A stretch of DNA of 10,645 bases from an uncultured Actinomycetes bacterium. Its GTDB lineage: Bacteria > Actinomycetota > Actinomycetes > Nanopelagicales > Nanopelagicaceae. Shown here one piece after another: positions 1 to 6,618 of this stretch (the stretch's first letter is position 1; each line of letters begins with the position of its first letter). Location: positions 1 to 10,645 of the forward strand of contig CAIUHY010000014.1 in the NCBI GenBank assembly GCA_903899145.1. Direction: 5' to 3'. A model generated the notes under the pieces. That model did not search any database. It saw only the letters and a list, made by a program, of their open reading frames with translations, and was not told where the DNA came from. A program made the translations under genes and the position numbers.

Positions 1-890
1 CGCTCCTGTAGTTGTCCCATTTCGTCAGCAAGTGTTGGCTGGTATCCCACAGCTGATGGCATACGGCCAAGCAGTGTTGATACTTCAGAACCTGCTTGTG
101 TGAAACGGAAAATATTATCGATGAACAAAAGCACATCTTGCTTTTGAACATCGCGGAAATACTCCGCCATTGTCAGGGCTGATAAAGCAACACGTAGACG
201 AGTTCCAGGTGGTTCATCCATCTGACCGAAGACCAAGGCGGTCTTATTGATAACACCAGTCTCAGTCATTTCTAGGAACAAATCGTTACCTTCACGAGTA
301 CGTTCACCTACACCGGCGAATACTGATACTCCACCGAAGTTTTCAGCTACGCGGTAAATCATCTCTTGAATCAAAACTGTCTTGCCCACGCCAGCACCGC
401 CGAAAAGACCAATCTTTCCGCCACGTACATAAGGAGTAAGCAGATCAATAACCTTAATTCCAGTTTCAAACATCTCAGTCTTTGACTCAAGTTGATCAAA
501 GGCAGGGGCAGTACGGTGAATTGGCCAACGCTCTTTAATATCAAGTGATGATGTTGGAACATCGAGTGACTCGCCCAAGGTATTAAATACATGTCCCTTT
601 GTTACATCGCCCACTGGGACACTAATTGGCGCTCCGGTATCTGTTACTGATGCTCCGCGGACCATTCCATCGGTTGGTTGCATGGAGATCGCGCGCACGA
701 CGTTATCGCCTATGTGCTGAGCAACTTCCATCGTAAGCATGCGCTTTTCACCAGAGAGTGTCACATCTACATGCAACGCATTGAAGATGGCGGGCATTGA
801 GTCGGCAGGGAATTCAATATCCACCACTGGGCCGATTACTCGGGCCACTCGACCGTTCTTACTCGCTACTTTGGTAGTTGTCTCTGACAT
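1..890 (-). CDS. atpD: ATP synthase F1 subunit beta (3' end outside window)
   Basis: Catalytic subunit of the F1 head. It makes ATP from ADP and phosphate at the cytoplasmic face of the membrane, three copies alternating with alpha. About 296 residues are visible, up to the block PTLADEMGQLQE; the C-terminal part lies beyond position 1. Seen in the sequence: the N-terminal barrel (GRVARVIGPVVDIEF), Walker A GGAGVGKT at residues 164-171 (positions 378-401), the catalytic glutamate in GERTREGND at about residue 196, and Walker B LLFIDN with Asp at about 258. All key residues in the visible part are intact. I chose the ATG at 890 because GGGAG lies 6 bases upstream. An adjacent in-frame ATG at 893 would add one Met and overlap the atpG stop as ATGA. 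Translation is probably coupled to atpG. The epsilon gene atpC is expected next, outside the window. Confidence 0.98.
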   Translation of the reverse strand, partial: MSETTTKVASKNGRVARVIGPVVDIEFPADSMPAIFNALHVDVTLSGEKRMLTMEVAQHIGDNVVRAISMQPTDGMVRGASVTDTGAPISVPVGDVTKGHVFNTLGESLDVPTSSLDIKERWPIHRTAPAFDQLESKTEMFETGIKVIDLLTPYVRGGKIGLFGGAGVGKTVLIQEMIYRVAENFGGVSVFAGVGERTREGNDLFLEMTETGVINKTALVFGQMDEPPGTRLRVALSALTMAEYFRDVQKQDVLLFIDNIFRFTQAGSEVSTLLGRMPSAVGYQPTLADEMGQLQE

Positions 891-1801
891 CATTCGCTCC
901 CTGCGCTAGCTGAGGCAAGCGCATCTGCGCCGCCAACAATTTCACTGATCTCTTGGGTAATTTCGGCTTGACGAGCCGCGTTCGCAAGTCGGGTAAGTGA
1001 CTTGATTAATTCATCAGCGTTGTCAGTTGCTGACTTCATTGCGCGGCGGCGGGCAGCATGTTCAGAAGCTGCTGACTGCAACATCGCATTGAAAACTCTT
1101 GCCTCTACATAACGAGGCAGCAAGGCGTTAAGGACACCTTCTGCGCTTGACTCGAACTCATACATCGCAGTAATTCCTGCATGTGCTTCACCTTGCTCAG
1201 TGGTTGCAAGTGGAAGAAGTTGATCTTCTACTGGAAGCTGGGTAATCATAGATTTAAATTCAGTGTAAACAATATGAAGTTCATCCACTCCTTGAGCGCT
1301 TTCTAAAGAGTTGGTTAAGAAAGCAACAATAAGGGCACTTGAAACCTCACGAGCATTTTCAAATGTTGGATTATCAGAAAAACCAGTCCATGAAGCAGCA
1401 ATTGCTCGGTTTCGGAAACGGTAGAAATTCACTGCCTTGCGCCCAATTAAATAAGCTTCTACTTCAAGTCCACGACCACGAATGTTCGCAATCAGCTGAT
1501 CGCCTTCTTTGATAGCAGCATTGGAATATGCCCCAGCCATTCCGCGGTCTGCAGTAATAATGAGAACTGCTGCGCGCTTGGGATTGGTTGCTGGGCTTGT
1601 AAGAGGGTGAACAGTGCTTGATTGGGTGGCAACAGCTCGTACGGCGCTTGTTAACTCATTTGAATATGGAGATGAAGCAGCTACACGCTGCTGCGCCTTA
1701 ACAATACGCGAAGCAGAGATCAACTCCATTGCACGCGTAATCTTCTTTGTCGCTTTGACCGAACGCATTCGGCGGCGATAAATACGAAGTTGAGCACCCA
1801 T
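890..1801 (-). CDS. atpG: ATP synthase F1 subunit gamma
   Basis: Central rotor shaft of the F1 head. It couples rotation of the c ring to conformational change in the beta subunits. The protein is 303 residues, within the usual actinobacterial size. The N-terminal helix (MGAQLRIYRRRMRSV, then KKITRAMELISASRI, residues 1-32) and the C-terminal helix (AMKSATDNADELI to EISEIVGG, about residues 254-293) are the two conserved coiled-coil arms of the family. The central TADRGMAGAYSNAA block corresponds to the canonical SDRGLCGGFN segment. It starts with ATG 7 bases after the atpA stop. The nearest purine-rich site, GCAGGTAAG, is inside the atpA 3' end and lies rather far upstream, so initiation probably relies on coupling. 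Its TGA stop overlaps the atpD start region. Confidence 0.97.
   Translation of the reverse strand: MGAQLRIYRRRMRSVKATKKITRAMELISASRIVKAQQRVAASSPYSNELTSAVRAVATQSSTVHPLTSPATNPKRAAVLIITADRGMAGAYSNAAIKEGDQLIANIRGRGLEVEAYLIGRKAVNFYRFRNRAIAASWTGFSDNPTFENAREVSSALIVAFLTNSLESAQGVDELHIVYTEFKSMITQLPVEDQLLPLATTEQGEAHAGITAMYEFESSAEGVLNALLPRYVEARVFNAMLQSAASEHAARRRAMKSATDNADELIKSLTRLANAARQAEITQEISEIVGGADALASASAGSE
897..901 (-). promoter_or_regulatory. Ribosome binding site of atpD, decides between two ATGs
   Basis: On the minus strand GGGAG sits 6 bases before the ATG at 890 but only 3 bases before the ATG at 893. The spacing favours the start at 890. The site lies inside the last codons of atpG. Confidence 0.55.
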
Positions 1802-1808
1802 TTTTTAC

Positions 1809-3365
1809 TTACTTACCTGCGCTCACTGTGAATTCGTTTTTGAATGCTTCCACTGCCTTTTCAAGTGCTGCAACAGTGTCATCACTGAGTTCACGAGATG
1901 AGGAAATCACTTCAAAGATCGATGCGTGTGAGCGAGCAATATATTCTAAGAACTCAGCTTCAAAGCGGCGAACATCAGGAACTGGAATTGAATCCATCTT
2001 TCCTGTTGTTCCTGCCCAGATTGAAACTACCTGACGCTCTACTGAATAAGGTGAGTACTGACCCTGCTTGAGCAACTCAACCATTCGTGCACCGCGCTCA
2101 AGTTGAGATTTAGAAGCAGCATCTAGATCTGAACCAAATGCTGCAAAAGCTTCCAGTTCACGGTACTGCGCTAGGTCAAGACGCAAACGACCAGCAATCT
2201 TCTTGATCGCCTTTGTCTGAGCAGAACCACCCACGCGAGATACTGAAATACCTACGTTAATAGCTGGGCGAACACCTGCGTTAAAAAGATCTGTTTCAAG
2301 GAAGCATTGACCATCAGTGATAGAAATTACGTTGGTGGGAATGAAGGCAGATACGTCATTACCCTTTGTCTCAATGATGGGAAGTCCAGTCATAGAACCA
2401 CCACCAAGTTCATCAGAAAGTTTTGCGCAACGCTCAAGTAGACGTGAGTGTAAATAGAAGACGTCTCCTGGATACGCTTCACGGCCTGGTGGACGTCGAA
2501 GAAGCAATGAGACTGAGCGATATGCCTCCGCTTGCTTTGAAAGGTCATCAAAGACTATAAGTACATGTTGTCCTGCATACATCCAGTGCTGACCAATGGC
2601 AGAACCTGTATATGGAGCTAGGTACTTGAAACCCGCTGGATCAGATGCAGGAGAAGCAACAATTGTTGTGTACTCCATTGCGCCAGCTTCTTCAAGTGCT
2701 CCCTTTACAGAAGCAATTGTTGAACCCTTCTGACCAATAGCAACATAAATACATTTCACTTGCTTCTTCGGATCTCCGGTCTTCCAGTTTTCCTTCTGGT
2801 TAATAATTGTGTCGATTGCAATCGCAGTCTTGCCTGTCTGGCGATCTCCGATGATCAACTGGCGCTGTCCACGGCCAATAGCAGTCATCGCATCGATAGC
2901 TTTAATTCCAGTCTGCATTGGTTCTTTCACAGGTTGGCGCTCAACTACTGATGGAGCCTGCAATTCAAGTGCGCGCATTGCTTCAGCTTTAATTTCACCC
3001 TTGCCATCAATTGGGCGGCCAAGAGGGTCAACAACTCTTCCTAGGAAGCCATCTCCTACTGGAACAGAGAGAATTTCACCTGTACGGCGAACAGATGTTC
3101 CTTCTTCAATGCCAGTGAATTCACCGAGGATAACAACACCGATTTCGCGCACGTCGAGGTTGAGCGCGAGTCCCAATGTTCCATTTTCGAACTTCAAAAG
3201 TTCGTTGGTCATTGTGGAAGGCAGCCCTTCAACACGAGCGATGCCATCACCTGCTTCGACAACGGTACCGACCTCATCACGCGCTGCTGTTCCTGGGTTG
3301 TATGCGGAAACATACTTTGCCAGTGCATCGCGAATCTCTTCGGGACGGATCGTAAGTTCGGCCAT
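1809..3365 (-). CDS. atpA: ATP synthase F1 subunit alpha
   Basis: Non-catalytic nucleotide-binding subunit of the F1 hexamer; it contributes an arginine finger to the catalytic site on beta. It has 518 residues, with an N-terminal barrel (about residues 30-95), Walker A GDRQTGKT at 173-180, the Walker B region VLIVFDDLSKQ at about 268-278, the PPGREAYPGDVFYLHSRLLER block at 292-312, and the arginine finger R377 in ISVSRVGGSAQ. All are canonical. The protein ends soon after the helical C-terminal domain, so it lacks the C-terminal extension known from mycobacterial alpha. The ATG start is well supported by GAGGAG 6 bases upstream, the strongest Shine-Dalgarno site in the cluster. A 55-base gap holding a hairpin separates it from atpH. 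Confidence 0.98.
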   Translation of the reverse strand: MAELTIRPEEIRDALAKYVSAYNPGTAARDEVGTVVEAGDGIARVEGLPSTMTNELLKFENGTLGLALNLDVREIGVVILGEFTGIEEGTSVRRTGEILSVPVGDGFLGRVVDPLGRPIDGKGEIKAEAMRALELQAPSVVERQPVKEPMQTGIKAIDAMTAIGRGQRQLIIGDRQTGKTAIAIDTIINQKENWKTGDPKKQVKCIYVAIGQKGSTIASVKGALEEAGAMEYTTIVASPASDPAGFKYLAPYTGSAIGQHWMYAGQHVLIVFDDLSKQAEAYRSVSLLLRRPPGREAYPGDVFYLHSRLLERCAKLSDELGGGSMTGLPIIETKGNDVSAFIPTNVISITDGQCFLETDLFNAGVRPAINVGISVSRVGGSAQTKAIKKIAGRLRLDLAQYRELEAFAAFGSDLDAASKSQLERGARMVELLKQGQYSPYSVERQVVSIWAGTTGKMDSIPVPDVRRFEAEFLEYIARSHASIFEVISSSRELSDDTVAALEKAVEAFKNEFTVSAGK

Positions 3366-3371
3366 CTTCTT

Positions 3372-3377
3372 CTCCTC
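3372..3377 (-). promoter_or_regulatory. Strong ribosome binding site of atpA
   Basis: On the minus strand GAGGAG lies 6 bases before the atpA ATG. It follows directly after the intercistronic hairpin, so it would be the first accessible site downstream of that structure. Confidence 0.7.
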
Positions 3378-3386
3378 TTAACTCAC

Positions 3387-3414
3387 CTAGTTTTAGACAT
3401 CTGCTAAAAACTAG
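3387..3414 (-). other. Intercistronic hairpin between atpH and atpA
   Basis: The arms CTAGTTTTTAG and CTAAAACTAG (minus strand) pair over 10 base pairs with one bulged base and a 7-base loop (CAGATGT). No run of T follows, so it does not look like an intrinsic terminator. It fills the space between the atpH stop and the atpA ribosome binding site. It may be an mRNA processing or stability element; that function is inference. Confidence 0.5.
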
Positions 3415-3420
3415 AAACTC

Positions 3421-4248
3421 TTATACAGCTAGTGCTCTACCTGCTTCTGCTAAACGTGTACTGATCGTTCCATCGACCAATTCGTCACCGAATCGGATTG
3501 AAATCCCACCGACAACCGATGGATCAATTTCATAATTCAAATGCACAGGCTGGCCCACTTGCTTAGCCATTACGGCTGCAAGCTTCTCAGATTGTGCAGA
3601 TGTTAAATGCGAGCGAGTGCGAACCAAAATGATCAAGCGATTGCGCCGAGCGGCAACTGCTTCGACGTAAACCTCTAGAACGTTATCAATTCCGCGCCCT
3701 GCAAGACCGTTGACTAAATGTGTCAGCAAGCGCACTGTAGAAGGCGCTGCCTTGCTTGCCAAAAGAGAGGCAATCAATTCCGTCTTGCCTTGAGCTGATC
3801 CAAGCCTTTCACCAAGAGTGATGCGAAGTTCTTGATGATCAGCAAGGATTTCTCCAAATGCAAAGAGTTCATCCTGGACACGGTCGAGTGAATTATCACT
3901 ATTGGCTGCGGTCGCTTCTGCTTCAATCGCAAGTTGCTCAATAGCACTTGAGATATCAACTGAAGATGACCAACGTAGCGCAGCTGCTGCGCTCACAAGC
4001 TCTAGAACCTTGGCAGAAATATTCTTAGCAAAGAGATCCTTGGCTAGCTGTGTTTTCGAAGCGGCATCACGAGATGGATCAGTAAATGCGCGCCTTAAGC
4101 TAATAGAAGAGTTCAGTGCACTCACAACAGAAAATAGGTCGGTGGAAATACCCGTGCAATCAGAAGATGAAAGCCCTTTGAGCTTTTCATCTAGGCCATC
4201 ACGCAAAGTGATGAGTGATTGACGACTATTACCAGCGAGAGAAATCAC
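3421..4248 (-). CDS. atpH: ATP synthase F1 subunit delta
   Basis: Peripheral stalk (stator) subunit that holds the top of the F1 head to subunit b. It has 275 residues, longer than the roughly 180 of proteobacterial delta but normal for actinobacteria. The N-terminal helical domain spans about residues 1-110 and is poorly conserved. The C-terminal hallmark is IDPSVVGGISIRFGDELVDGT at about 241-261, followed by a closing helix. There is no fused b-type membrane segment, unlike the mycobacterial b-delta fusion. The start is GTG at 4248, overlapping the atpF stop as GTGA, with GGAGAAGAG just upstream. This arrangement indicates translational coupling with atpF and keeps the two stator proteins in step. 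Confidence 0.95.
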   Translation of the reverse strand: MISLAGNSRQSLITLRDGLDEKLKGLSSSDCTGISTDLFSVVSALNSSISLRRAFTDPSRDAASKTQLAKDLFAKNISAKVLELVSAAAALRWSSSVDISSAIEQLAIEAEATAANSDNSLDRVQDELFAFGEILADHQELRITLGERLGSAQGKTELIASLLASKAAPSTVRLLTHLVNGLAGRGIDNVLEVYVEAVAARRNRLIILVRTRSHLTSAQSEKLAAVMAKQVGQPVHLNYEIDPSVVGGISIRFGDELVDGTISTRLAEAGRALAV

Positions 4249-4769
4249 TTGGAGCTCTTCTCCAAATCAGTAAGGAAGCGATCAACGATTCCAGATTGGC
4301 GAACTTGATCATCAAGTGCCTCTCCAACGATCTTTGATGCTAATTCGGTAGCAAGTGCACCAACTTCATGACGAAGTGAGGCAACTGCCTGTTGGCGCTC
4401 TGCTTCGATAGATGCATGTGCTGCGGCAGTAATGCGACTTGCCTCTTCTTGTGCCTTACCACGCAAATCTTCGATGATTGCAGCGCCTTGAACGCGCGCT
4501 TCTTCACGAATTGATTGAGCCTCGCTACGAGCATCATTGAGTTGAGCTGTATATGCCTTAAGGGCTGCTTCAGCTTCACGCTGCGCATGCTCTGCTTTGG
4601 CAATACCGCCTTCAATCGCTTCTGTGCGAGCAGTAAAGGCCTTCTCAAACATTGGAACAACGCGTGAGCGCAACACAATGAAGAGAAGAGAGAAGGCAAT
4701 AACACCAACAACTAATTCAGCGGTATTAGGAATTAGTGGATTGGCTGCAGCCTCCATATGAATTCTCAT
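4245..4769 (-). CDS. atpF: ATP synthase F0 subunit b
   Basis: Membrane-anchored stator subunit, normally a dimer linking subunit a to delta. The 174 residues show one N-terminal membrane segment (about 16-38) followed by a long, charged, alanine-rich helix with coiled-coil character (about 45-150), the classic b layout. The FEKAFTARTEAIEGGIAKAE stretch after the membrane segment is typical of actinobacterial b. The ATG at 4769 is preferred: GAGAAAGAG lies about 8 bases upstream, whereas the second in-frame ATG (4757, residue 5) has no site before it. It follows atpE after 34 bases and overlaps atpH by 4. Confidence 0.95.
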   Translation of the reverse strand: MRIHMEAAANPLIPNTAELVVGVIAFSLLFIVLRSRVVPMFEKAFTARTEAIEGGIAKAEHAQREAEAALKAYTAQLNDARSEAQSIREEARVQGAAIIEDLRGKAQEEASRITAAAHASIEAERQQAVASLRHEVGALATELASKIVGEALDDQVRQSGIVDRFLTDLEKSSK

Positions 4770-4803
4770 TATTTAGCTCTTTCTCGTCTCTCGGGTTCTG
4801 TTC

Positions 4804-5010
4804 TTACTTAAGAACGAACGCTAGAACCAGACCGAAAAGTGCCAAAGCTTCAGCAAGAGCGAAGCCAAGGAATGCGATTGGTTGTAGAACGCTACGTGAC
4901 TCAGGTTGACGTGCGACGCCATTGATATAGGCGGCGAAAATCAAACCAGTTGCTATTGCGGGTCCGATTGCAGATAGGCCATAACCGACCAGGTTGAGTG
5001 TGCCGTGCAT
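4804..5010 (-). CDS. atpE: ATP synthase F0 subunit c
   Basis: Proton-carrying rotor subunit; many copies form a membrane ring. The 68-residue hairpin has helix 1 (about 8-30), the polar loop GVARQPE (31-37) and helix 2 (about 43-66). The proton-binding acid is E54 in ALAEALALFG. The residue after it is Ala rather than Ser or Thr, and helix 1 shows no Na+-type Gln ligand, so a proton-driven enzyme is expected. In helix 1 the usual GxGxGxG packing motif reads G16-P-A18-I-A20-T-G22, with two central alanines. The ATG start has GGAAAGG 8 bases upstream, a good site that suits a subunit needed in excess. A 62-base gap with a hairpin precedes it. Confidence 0.97.
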   Translation of the reverse strand: MHGTLNLVGYGLSAIGPAIATGLIFAAYINGVARQPESRSVLQPIAFLGFALAEALALFGLVLAFVLK

Positions 5011-5058
5011 CTTTGTTGCCTTTCCATTATGTGGGATTTAACGAGCGGGAGCCCATTA

Positions 5059-5080
5059 AACATTACTTAAAATTAATGTT
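5059..5080 (-). other. Hairpin spanning the atpB stop, upstream of atpE
   Basis: The perfect 7-base inverted repeat AACATTA / TAATGTT has an 8-base AT-rich loop. It includes the last codons and stop of atpB and ends 48 bases before the atpE start. It is AT-rich and therefore weak, with no T tract, so it is unlikely to terminate. It could separate or protect the atpE message; that is inference. Confidence 0.4.
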
Positions 5081-5870
5081 CCTCTGCCAACGCTCCTGCG
5101 ATAAAGAGCGCCGAAAGAAGAGTGATGATGTATGCCTGTAGGCACTGAACCATGAATTCGAAGAATGTCATGATGATTCCAAAAGAAAACGAGAATGGGG
5201 ACAAGAACTTCATCAAAAGGTGCGAATCATGAAGCATGTAATTTCCTCCACCAATAAATACAAGTAGGAGTAAGTGACCCGCAAACATATTTGCAAATAA
5301 GCGCAAGGCAAGTGTGACGGGGCGGATCAAAAAGTAGGTAGCGATTTCAATAGGTGTAAGAAGTATGTATGCAAACTTTGGAACACCAGGCAAGAAGGCG
5401 ATTCCCTTTAAATACGGGATCAGACCTTGGCGTTTAACACCAATCGCGTGGAAGATGAAGTAACTAAAGCCAGCCAGTACATACGGGAATGAAACATGTG
5501 ACATTGCTGGGAACTGCATGAATGGGATGATTCCAAAGACATTATTAACTAGAACGAAGGTAAAAAGTGTGAAAAGAAAAGGAACATAAGCTAAAAAGCC
5601 GCTACCGATAATTTCTTCGCCTAAGTCTTTACGCACAAAGCTATAAATTGATTCTCCTGCATATTGCAATTTGCTTGGAACAACCGCTGATTTACGCGAA
5701 GCAAGAATAAAAAATGCTGAAATTAAAATAACAGAGAAGAAAACAAGCGCAATTGGTTTTGTTAAATAAGCACTATGTCCAAAAATTGGCGGAAGATTAA
5801 AATCCGATGTGCTTGGAGGAACAAATCCTGCGCTGCTGGCAAGATGGCCAGTTATCTGCACTGTTTCCAC
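5073..5870 (-). CDS. atpB: ATP synthase F0 subunit a
   Basis: Membrane stator that provides the two proton half-channels beside the c ring. The 265 residues contain several membrane helices: about 38-57, 92-116, 125-145, 165-185, 187-208 and 225-260. The essential arginine is R190 in LALRLFANMFAGH, matching E. coli R210. LTPIEIATYFLIRPVTLALRLF is the family signature. The start is GTG at 5870. AAAGG lies only 3 bases upstream, a tight spacing, so a second in-frame GTG at 5861 (residue 4) is possible. No Met codon occurs in frame before residue 119, so a GTG start is required. It is the first gene after a 105-base gap and may be the first gene of its own transcript. Confidence 0.96.
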   Translation of the reverse strand: METVQITGHLASSAGFVPPSTSDFNLPPIFGHSAYLTKPIALVFFSVILISAFFILASRKSAVVPSKLQYAGESIYSFVRKDLGEEIIGSGFLAYVPFLFTLFTFVLVNNVFGIIPFMQFPAMSHVSFPYVLAGFSYFIFHAIGVKRQGLIPYLKGIAFLPGVPKFAYILLTPIEIATYFLIRPVTLALRLFANMFAGHLLLLVFIGGGNYMLHDSHLLMKFLSPFSFSFGIIMTFFEFMVQCLQAYIITLLSALFIAGALAEEH

Positions 5871-5975
5871 ACACCTTTCACCAACGCTTGCTTGGACCGG
5901 ACATTTCTAGAAGACGCCCAAACCCTATTGGAGAGAGCAAAAAATCTGAAACTCTAACCAAGGAGCCCGGATGTG
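5871..5975 (-). other. 105-base gap upstream of atpB
   Basis: This is the longest non-coding gap in the window. It holds a possible promoter, the short palindrome TTCTAGAA (5905-5912) and the atpB ribosome binding site AAAGG (5874-5878). A loose inverted repeat, TTGGTTAGAG / CTCTCTCCAA, contains a two-base mismatch on each side. I see no convincing terminator for the upstream block. Confidence 0.6.
5922..5950 (-). promoter_or_regulatory. Possible sigma-70 type promoter for atpB-atpD
   Basis: On the minus strand a -35 like TTCAGA (5945-5950; 4 of 6 to TTGACA) and a -10 like TAGGGT (5922-5927; fits TAnnnT, 3 of 6 to TATAAT) are separated by exactly 17 bases. A start near 5915 would give a leader of about 45 bases before atpB. 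The match is modest, but its position in the only large gap supports it. Confidence 0.3.
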
Positions 5976-6167
5976 TTATTCGCGACCAAATCGGAGCCAG
6001 ATAAGGTAGATAGAGGCCCCAGCGCCCAAAATTAGACCGCCTAGCAAGAAGTAGTGGGTATGAAGCCAGTTATCTAGGCCGTAGCCAATCCCACCCCAGA
6101 TCAGGAGTCCTGAAATCAGGTAACCCATGATTGACCAGACTGCACCCTCTTCATTATTTCTTGCCAT
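5976..6167 (-). CDS. AtpZ-like small membrane protein of the ATP synthase cluster
   Basis: The 63-residue protein has two predicted membrane helices (about 12-31 and 39-58) joined by a short loop with GGIGYGLDNWLHTH. The glycine-rich helix, the conserved (G)xWLxT-type loop and a second GLILGAGASIYLI helix fit the AtpZ family (putative F0F1-ATPase subunit, Pfam AtpZ/AtpI type). In Bacillus, AtpZ together with AtpI has been linked to Mg2+/Ca2+ uptake supporting the enzyme; whether that applies here is unknown. The ATG has GCAGGG about 8 bases upstream and follows the atpI stop by 4 bases, so the two are cotranscribed. Family assignment is by motif and position only. Confidence 0.75.
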   Translation of the reverse strand: MARNNEEGAVWSIMGYLISGLLIWGGIGYGLDNWLHTHYFLLGGLILGAGASIYLIWLRFGRE

Positions 6168-6171
6168 CTAA

Positions 6172-6618
6172 CTAGCCCTGCTTTCTTGATGAATCTTCTG
6201 CCTGAGCGCCCGTGGAAGGCAATGGTAGCCCGATTCGTAGTTTAAGAAATGCACGTATCTCTCCTGCAAGCCACGCTGCGGTGATGGCTAGTGCTGCCAC
6301 AGCAAAGCTCGTTCTATCCACAGTTTGAGGCGCAGTCGCTTTTGAAACAATAAGTAGCAAGGCGCCCATCACAAGAATTTTCGCAAAGTAAGAAAACATA
6401 GCAAGACCCATCACTGCGATTGGGTCAAGGTTTTTAGAAATTGCTGAAATAAGAAGATGTATACCAAGAAATATAACAACAGTTGCACTTGCAATAAGCG
6501 CTCCCCAAAGCCCAGCGCGATGGCGAACTAACGCTGCGCCAATAGTCGTAATAATTGCAACCGCAGAGGCGGGGATAATCGCTCCATGCCACATAGAAAT
6601 AGTTGGATCATCATTCAT
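6172..6618 (-). CDS. atpI: ATP synthase protein I (AtpI-like), four-helix membrane protein
   Basis: Accessory membrane protein that in other bacteria helps assemble the c ring or supports ion supply. The 148-residue protein has four hydrophobic segments (about 11-31, 36-58, 68-92, 103-122) and a short polar C-terminus, the layout of the ATP-synt_I family. The frame is open much further upstream (to 6765), but that extension lies inside wecA and gives an unlikely sequence. The ATG at 6618 gives MNDDPTISMWHG, with AAGGG about 10 bases before it. It overlaps the 3' end of wecA by 8 bases, implying coupled translation. The position between wecA and atpB matches the conserved actinobacterial gene Rv1303 of M. 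tuberculosis. Sequence conservation in this family is low, so the name rests partly on context. Confidence 0.75.
   Translation of the reverse strand: MNDDPTISMWHGAIIPASAVAIITTIGAALVRHRAGLWGALIASATVVIFLGIHLLISAISKNLDPIAVMGLAMFSYFAKILVMGALLLIVSKATAPQTVDRTSFAVAALAITAAWLAGEIRAFLKLRIGLPLPSTGAQAEDSSRKQG

Noticed and set aside
1799..1808. A-run before the atpG start as a frameshift or slippage site
   Set aside because: atpA and atpG are both complete with their own stop and start, so no frameshift is needed.
2809..3381. A 190-codon open frame on the + strand
   Set aside because: It lies wholly opposite atpA, is rich in Ser, Pro, Arg and Thr as expected of an antisense shadow, and shows no recognisable domain.
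4340..4711. A 123-codon minus-strand frame inside atpF
   Set aside because: It is an alternative frame of the well-supported b subunit, without family features.
5905..5912. Palindrome TTCTAGAA near the possible atpB transcript start
   Set aside because: An 8-base palindrome is expected by chance and has no second copy nearby to suggest an operator.
5928..5965. Inverted repeat TTGGTTAGAG / CTCTCTCCAA as a terminator
   Set aside because: The stem is interrupted by two mismatched bases on each side, the T run is in the loop and not after the stem, and no T tract follows.
5775..6004. Short + strand frames covering the gap before atpB
   Set aside because: They overlap atpB and the AtpZ-like gene, have cysteine-rich low-complexity translations and resemble nothing known.
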